Source: Prolixibacteraceae bacterium (lineage in GTDB: Bacteria > Bacteroidota > Bacteroidia > Bacteroidales > Prolixibacteraceae). Taken from it: a DNA stretch of 16,942 nucleotides. Position 1 is the first letter of the stretch. Each line of letters opens with the position of its first letter. Made by a program: the position numbers and the translations under genes. The DNA is taken from assembly GCA_016930735.1 (NCBI GenBank), contig JAFGGF010000227.1, positions 1 through 16,942 on the forward strand. Direction: 5' to 3'. Of this stretch, positions 14,252-16,942 are shown one piece after another. The notes beneath the pieces were generated by a model. It saw only the letters and a list, made by a program, of their open reading frames with translations, ran no database searches and had not been told where the DNA came from.

Positions 14252-15256
14252 CTAATTTTTTAAACTGAATTTAACCAATACATCAAGGAAATGGTTATTT
14301 TCTTCAGAAATGAATTTTCTTGTCGGATCTTCATCAAACCAGTCAATGGTTTTTTTAATCCCTTTTTTAAAGAGGATGGTAGCTTTAAATTCCGGGACAA
14401 AAGTTTTGATTTTTGTATTATCGAAAATGACACTGTATGATTTATCACCCAACAAATTTCCCCACATCCAGTTCATGCCATGTTTGTCTCCCATTTTACA
14501 AATGGTTTCCGATGTGAGATATACAATTTTAGGTTCAACTCCTGCAGCTTCACCCATGGCTTCATAAATCTGGTTCCATGTGAGCGATTCATCTGAAGTA
14601 ATATGAAAACTGTGCCCGATTGCCTGCTGATGGCCAAGCAACCCGTTAAAACCTCTGGCAAAATCATCAGAGTGGGTTAGAGTCCAAAGCGAAGTTCCAT
14701 CGCCATGTAGTACAATGGGTTTTCCTTTTCTGATACGGTCAATCACTGTAAAATCTGTCCAGCTACCTATGGCTGCCGGAATGACAGTTCGGTAGGTATG
14801 CGAAGGGCGGACAATTGTAACAGGGAATCCTTTTTCGCGGTATAGCTTATTACACAATTCTTCGCAAGCTATTTTATCGCGCGAATAGTCCCAGTAAGGA
14901 TTAAAGAGTGGCGTTGATTCTGTAATTACAGGAAACAAAGGTGGTTTCTGATAGGCTGAGGCAGAACTGATAAAAATGTATTGTTTTATAATGTCTTTAA
15001 ACAACTCATAATCGCGCTGAACATCTTCCGGTTTAAAGGCAATCCAGTTTACAACAACATCAAATGTATGGCCTTTTAAATCTGATTTAACCTGTTTCGG
15101 ATTATTTATATCTGCAATAAGTGATATTGCTCCTGGAGGATTTTTAATGATACTTTTCCCCCGGTTCAGCAGGAAAACTTCAATCCCCTGTTCTAATGCA
15201 AGTTCAACACTTGATATCGAAATATTTCCGGTCCCTCCTATGTACAGTATTTTCAT
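14252..15256 (-). CDS. Extended short-chain dehydrogenase, NAD-dependent epimerase/dehydratase family
   Basis: The 334-residue protein starts MKILYIGGTGNISISS, a Rossmann dinucleotide-binding loop in which the usual third Gly (GGTGxxG) is Ser13. It keeps the active-site elements of extended SDRs: FISSASAY with Ser (98-100), and YSRDK with Y124 and K128. VTIVRPSHTY (with IVRP) and a later THSDDFARGF also fit sugar-nucleotide epimerase or dehydratase relatives. The atypical glycine loop recalls the divergent SDR subgroup that includes chloroplast CSP41-like proteins, so the catalytic role is uncertain. Its ATG overlaps the stop of the upstream phosphatase gene (ATGA, 15253-15256), so the two are probably translated together. 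Confidence 0.87.
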   Translation of the reverse strand: MKILYIGGTGNISISSVELALEQGIEVFLLNRGKSIIKNPPGAISLIADINNPKQVKSDLKGHTFDVVVNWIAFKPEDVQRDYELFKDIIKQYIFISSASAYQKPPLFPVITESTPLFNPYWDYSRDKIACEELCNKLYREKGFPVTIVRPSHTYRTVIPAAIGSWTDFTVIDRIRKGKPIVLHGDGTSLWTLTHSDDFARGFNGLLGHQQAIGHSFHITSDESLTWNQIYEAMGEAAGVEPKIVYLTSETICKMGDKHGMNWMWGNLLGDKSYSVIFDNTKIKTFVPEFKATILFKKGIKKTIDWFDEDPTRKFISEENNHFLDVLVKFSLKN

Positions 15257-16050
15257 TTTCCTGTGTTTTTTATTAATTCTATTATCTGTGGATGAAGCAC
15301 TTTGTTACTTCCTGCAACTGTGTAATTTTTATTGTAATTTGTTTTATTCAAAGAATATTTGATGGGTGTTCCATCGGTATTTGTAAATACTCCTCCAGCT
15401 TCCTCAATTATTAACTGAGGGCCGGCAATATCCCAGATTTTTGTGATCTGATTGATACAACCACCTAAACGCCCGTCAGCTGTGTAACAAAAATCCAACA
15501 GGCAATTGGTCGCCCTGATGTTCCGGGTGTTTTTTACCAGTTCCCTGAATATTTTTGAATGGAAATCAGTTAAAGAAAAATCATCAGAATAATCCAGCCC
15601 GTAACTGAAAAGCACATTTTTAAGGTTGGTTTCTTTTGAAACGAAAATTGGCTGACCGTTTAATGTTGCGCCTTTACCTTTTTCTGCGAAATAAACGTTG
15701 TTGTAATAAGGGAGTGAACAACCTGCCATATATAGTTCGGCATTTTTAAGTAAACAGATTATTATACCAAACCATGGAAGCCCGGCTGCAAAATTTGATG
15801 TTCCGTCCAGCGGATCAACCACCCAGGTAAATTCTGATCCTTTATCCTGAAAGCCGGTTTCTTCGCCAATTGTATTATGATCCGGGAAATTTCCTTTAAT
15901 GATCTGCATGATCTTTTCTTCTGACTCTAAATCTGCCCGGGTAACAATACTGCTCTGGCTCTCCTTCACTGTATAGTCTGTAATTTTCCCGAAATACGAC
16001 ATCAGTATCTGTCCGGCAGAGTGTATGGCTGTGTATAAGGTTTGTTTCAT
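15253..16050 (-). CDS. Inositol monophosphatase family phosphatase
   Basis: This 265-residue enzyme belongs to the Mg2+-dependent, Li+-sensitive phosphatase superfamily (IMPase/CysQ/FBPase). The metal ligands are visible: IGEETG (61-66, E63/E64), WVVDPLDGTSNF (76-87, D79, D82) and IWDIAGPQLIIEEAGG (205-220, D207). Substrates in the family include inositol phosphates, histidinol phosphate and 3'-phosphoadenosine phosphate. Which is used here cannot be read from the motifs, although the neighbouring SDR hints at sugar or polyol metabolism. It is the first gene of a two-gene unit that overlaps the SDR start by four bases. No strong TAnnTTTG element is seen upstream. Confidence 0.93.
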   Translation of the reverse strand: MKQTLYTAIHSAGQILMSYFGKITDYTVKESQSSIVTRADLESEEKIMQIIKGNFPDHNTIGEETGFQDKGSEFTWVVDPLDGTSNFAAGLPWFGIIICLLKNAELYMAGCSLPYYNNVYFAEKGKGATLNGQPIFVSKETNLKNVLFSYGLDYSDDFSLTDFHSKIFRELVKNTRNIRATNCLLDFCYTADGRLGGCINQITKIWDIAGPQLIIEEAGGVFTNTDGTPIKYSLNKTNYNKNYTVAGSNKVLHPQIIELIKNTGK

Positions 16051-16100
16051 GGTTCATATATTTCAGTTAAAACCAGGTTCCGGTTTTCTTTACCAAAAAA

Positions 16101-16115
16101 AAGGAATAATTCCTT
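16101..16115. repeat. 15-base palindrome upstream of the phosphatase gene
   Basis: AAGGAAT, a central A, then ATTCCTT. It is preceded on the plus strand by six further A, so on the minus strand it reads stem then an eight-T run. The stem is too tight for a normal hairpin loop, so it could be a protein-binding site or a weak terminator. Confidence 0.4.
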
Positions 16116-16139
16116 ATGTAAATTTAGGCGATAATTCAA

Positions 16140-16168
16140 CTTTTCCAAAGTTTTAAACTTTGGAAAAG
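16140..16168. repeat. 29-base near-perfect palindrome (14-bp arms)
   Basis: CTTTTCCAAAGTTT (16140-16153), one central T, and AAACTTTGGAAAAG (16155-16168) are perfectly complementary. There is no T-run on either side in the proper place, so it is not a standard terminator. It lies between the lipoprotein terminator and the phosphatase gene. Confidence 0.75.
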
Positions 16169-16175
16169 GTCTCAT

Positions 16176-16217
16176 AAAAAAACTTCATCGTACAGATTTT
16201 ACTGCAAATGAAGTTTT
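16176..16217 (-). terminator. Intrinsic terminator after the 16248-16769 lipoprotein gene
   Basis: On the minus strand AAAACTTCAT (16217-16208) pairs with ATGAAGTTTT (16188-16179), 10 bp, around a 19-base loop that has an inner CAG/CTG pairing. The stem end and the bases after it form a run of seven T (16182-16176). It lies 31 bases after the lipoprotein stop codon. Confidence 0.72.
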
Positions 16218-16218
16218 C

Positions 16219-16249
16219 AGGGTTCGGAGGTTTTATTTTTTGGAACCCT
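16219..16249. repeat. 7-bp inverted repeat overlapping the lipoprotein stop codon
   Basis: AGGGTTC (16219-16225) and GAACCCT (16243-16249) pair across a 17-base spacer. Two bases of the TAG stop codon (16248-16250) are inside it. It stands directly before the terminator hairpin, giving two hairpins in tandem. Confidence 0.5.
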
Positions 16250-16769
16250 ATTCTTTTGGCTTAAGACCCAGCGAAAGGCTTATAGTTCCATCGTTGCCCA
16301 TCAGGAAAATGGTGTATTTTTCATGTTCGCCGGTAATGGAACCTCCTTTTTCCCCCATTTTCATAGTGACTGTTTCAAAGCCTTTTTCTTTTAGTTGGGC
16401 GTCGTATTTATCGACAAAGCCTTCCTTTACGTCATCAAAATTAATATTCCATACTTTTTGGCCATCAATTTCGGTGGTAGTAACTCCCTTAACCTTACCA
16501 TAAGTAAACTCAGGAACATCGCCGGGGATTTCCTTTGGCCATGCTTTGGCATTGTAGTCAACATTTATCGTACTGCCTTCAGTTTTTATAATGGCATTTT
16601 GCCCGTTTATATCCACATCGGTTTTTTGCCCGGTGGCATTTTCAAGGGTTTTTTCCATTAACTTCTCACTTGCTTTTTCCGATGCTTTTCTGCACGAAAA
16701 AGTGAAACAACTTAATACAGCAACTATTACCAAAAGTCCTGTAATACTGATTTTTTTTGAAATTTTCAT
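16248..16769 (-). CDS. Small hypothetical lipoprotein
   Basis: The 173-residue product starts MKISKKISITGLLVIVAVLS and ends its signal peptide at a loose lipobox, FTFSC (Cys26), so it is probably a lipid-anchored periplasmic or outer-membrane protein. A charged helical stretch follows with KASEK repeated in tandem (28-37), then ENATGQKTDVDINGQNAII. The body (about 75-170) contains AWPKEIPGDVPEFTYGKVKGV and a beta-rich C-terminal part ending TISLSLGLKPKE. I recognise the WPxxxPxDVPxFxYGK pattern from other uncharacterised bacterial lipoproteins but cannot name the family. It is a single gene with a terminator behind it; no clear TAnnTTTG promoter is seen. Confidence 0.82.
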   Translation of the reverse strand: MKISKKISITGLLVIVAVLSCFTFSCRKASEKASEKLMEKTLENATGQKTDVDINGQNAIIKTEGSTINVDYNAKAWPKEIPGDVPEFTYGKVKGVTTTEIDGQKVWNINFDDVKEGFVDKYDAQLKEKGFETVTMKMGEKGGSITGEHEKYTIFLMGNDGTISLSLGLKPKE

Positions 16770-16820
16770 ACCAATTGTTTTTTGTTAATAATTTAAGAGT
16801 GAATACAATGTTTTTATTAA

Positions 16821-16942
16821 TGTTGTTTATTTGTTATTTGATACTTGATGCTGAATACTTGTTACTGCCTTCTGGGTTCTGTTTACCGTTTACTGGTTAT
16901 CATTTGCTTGTAGCTCATTCCTTACTACTCACTACTCCATGC
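16821..16942. repeat. Degenerate heptanucleotide (7-bp) tandem repeat array, open at window edge
   Basis: From 16821 the sequence divides into 17 consecutive 7-base units with no insertion or deletion, then TGC at the edge. Position 1 is T in 16 of 17 units, position 2 is A in 10, position 3 is C in 13 and T in the other 4, and position 4 is T in 15. The consensus is TACTnnn, with the best units TACTTGT and TACTTGA. Examples are TATTTGT, TATTTGA, TACTTGA, TACTTGT, TACTGGT, TACTCAC and TACTCCA. No coding frame or promoter is seen in it. It lies upstream of the lipoprotein gene. Confidence 0.75.

Overview
The window looks like chromosomal DNA of a member of the Bacteroidota, probably class Bacteroidia. 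The evidence is an AT-rich genome, no convincing Shine-Dalgarno sequences but A-rich leaders, repeated TAnnTTTG promoter elements close to start codons, a long-tailed ribosomal protein S16, a head-GIN (DUF2807) protein, a DUF2797 protein and loosely defined lipoboxes. The order or genus cannot be fixed from the window. Gene density is high: there is no gene-free stretch over 300 bases, no tRNA, rRNA, CRISPR array or recognisable insertion sequence, and no base-composition break suggesting a recent island.

Layout. Positions 1-1675: the end of an unrecognised plus-strand gene, converging on a minus-strand lipA-lipB operon for protein lipoylation. Positions 1815-5178: a plus-strand operon of a secreted TPR protein, an EamA/DMT transporter and ruvC, joined by two ATGA stop/start overlaps. 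Positions 5179-5895: an unknown lipoprotein abutting ruvC tail to tail. Positions 6018-7280: rpsP and rimM (30S subunit protein and maturation factor) separated by a clear terminator and a probable new promoter. Position 7281 onward: a hotdog-fold thioesterase (minus), a periplasmic head-GIN protein (plus) and mscL (plus), ending in a terminator that also contains the stop codon of the opposing tsaC.

Positions 9037-12037 (minus): tsaC for tRNA t6A synthesis, preceded by a GT4 glycosyltransferase with a 1-nt gap, preceded by a divergent diaminopimelate-decarboxylase-family enzyme. Positions 12137-14055 (minus): a two-gene unit of a PF01637-like ATPase and a DUF2797 protein with a 2-nt gap. Its leader has two potential hairpins, one covering the start codon. 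Positions 14252-16050 (minus): an inositol-monophosphatase-family phosphatase overlapping a divergent extended SDR by ATGA. Positions 16248-16769 (minus): a small lipoprotein followed by a cluster of inverted repeats and a terminator. From 16821 to the window end there is a degenerate array with a strict 7-bp period.

Most genes are recognisable housekeeping families. No established novel system is evident. The best candidates for a second look are the heptad array at the right edge, the ATPase/DUF2797 pair (with a GIY-YIG-like signature in DUF2797), and the inverted-repeat cluster at 16101-16249.
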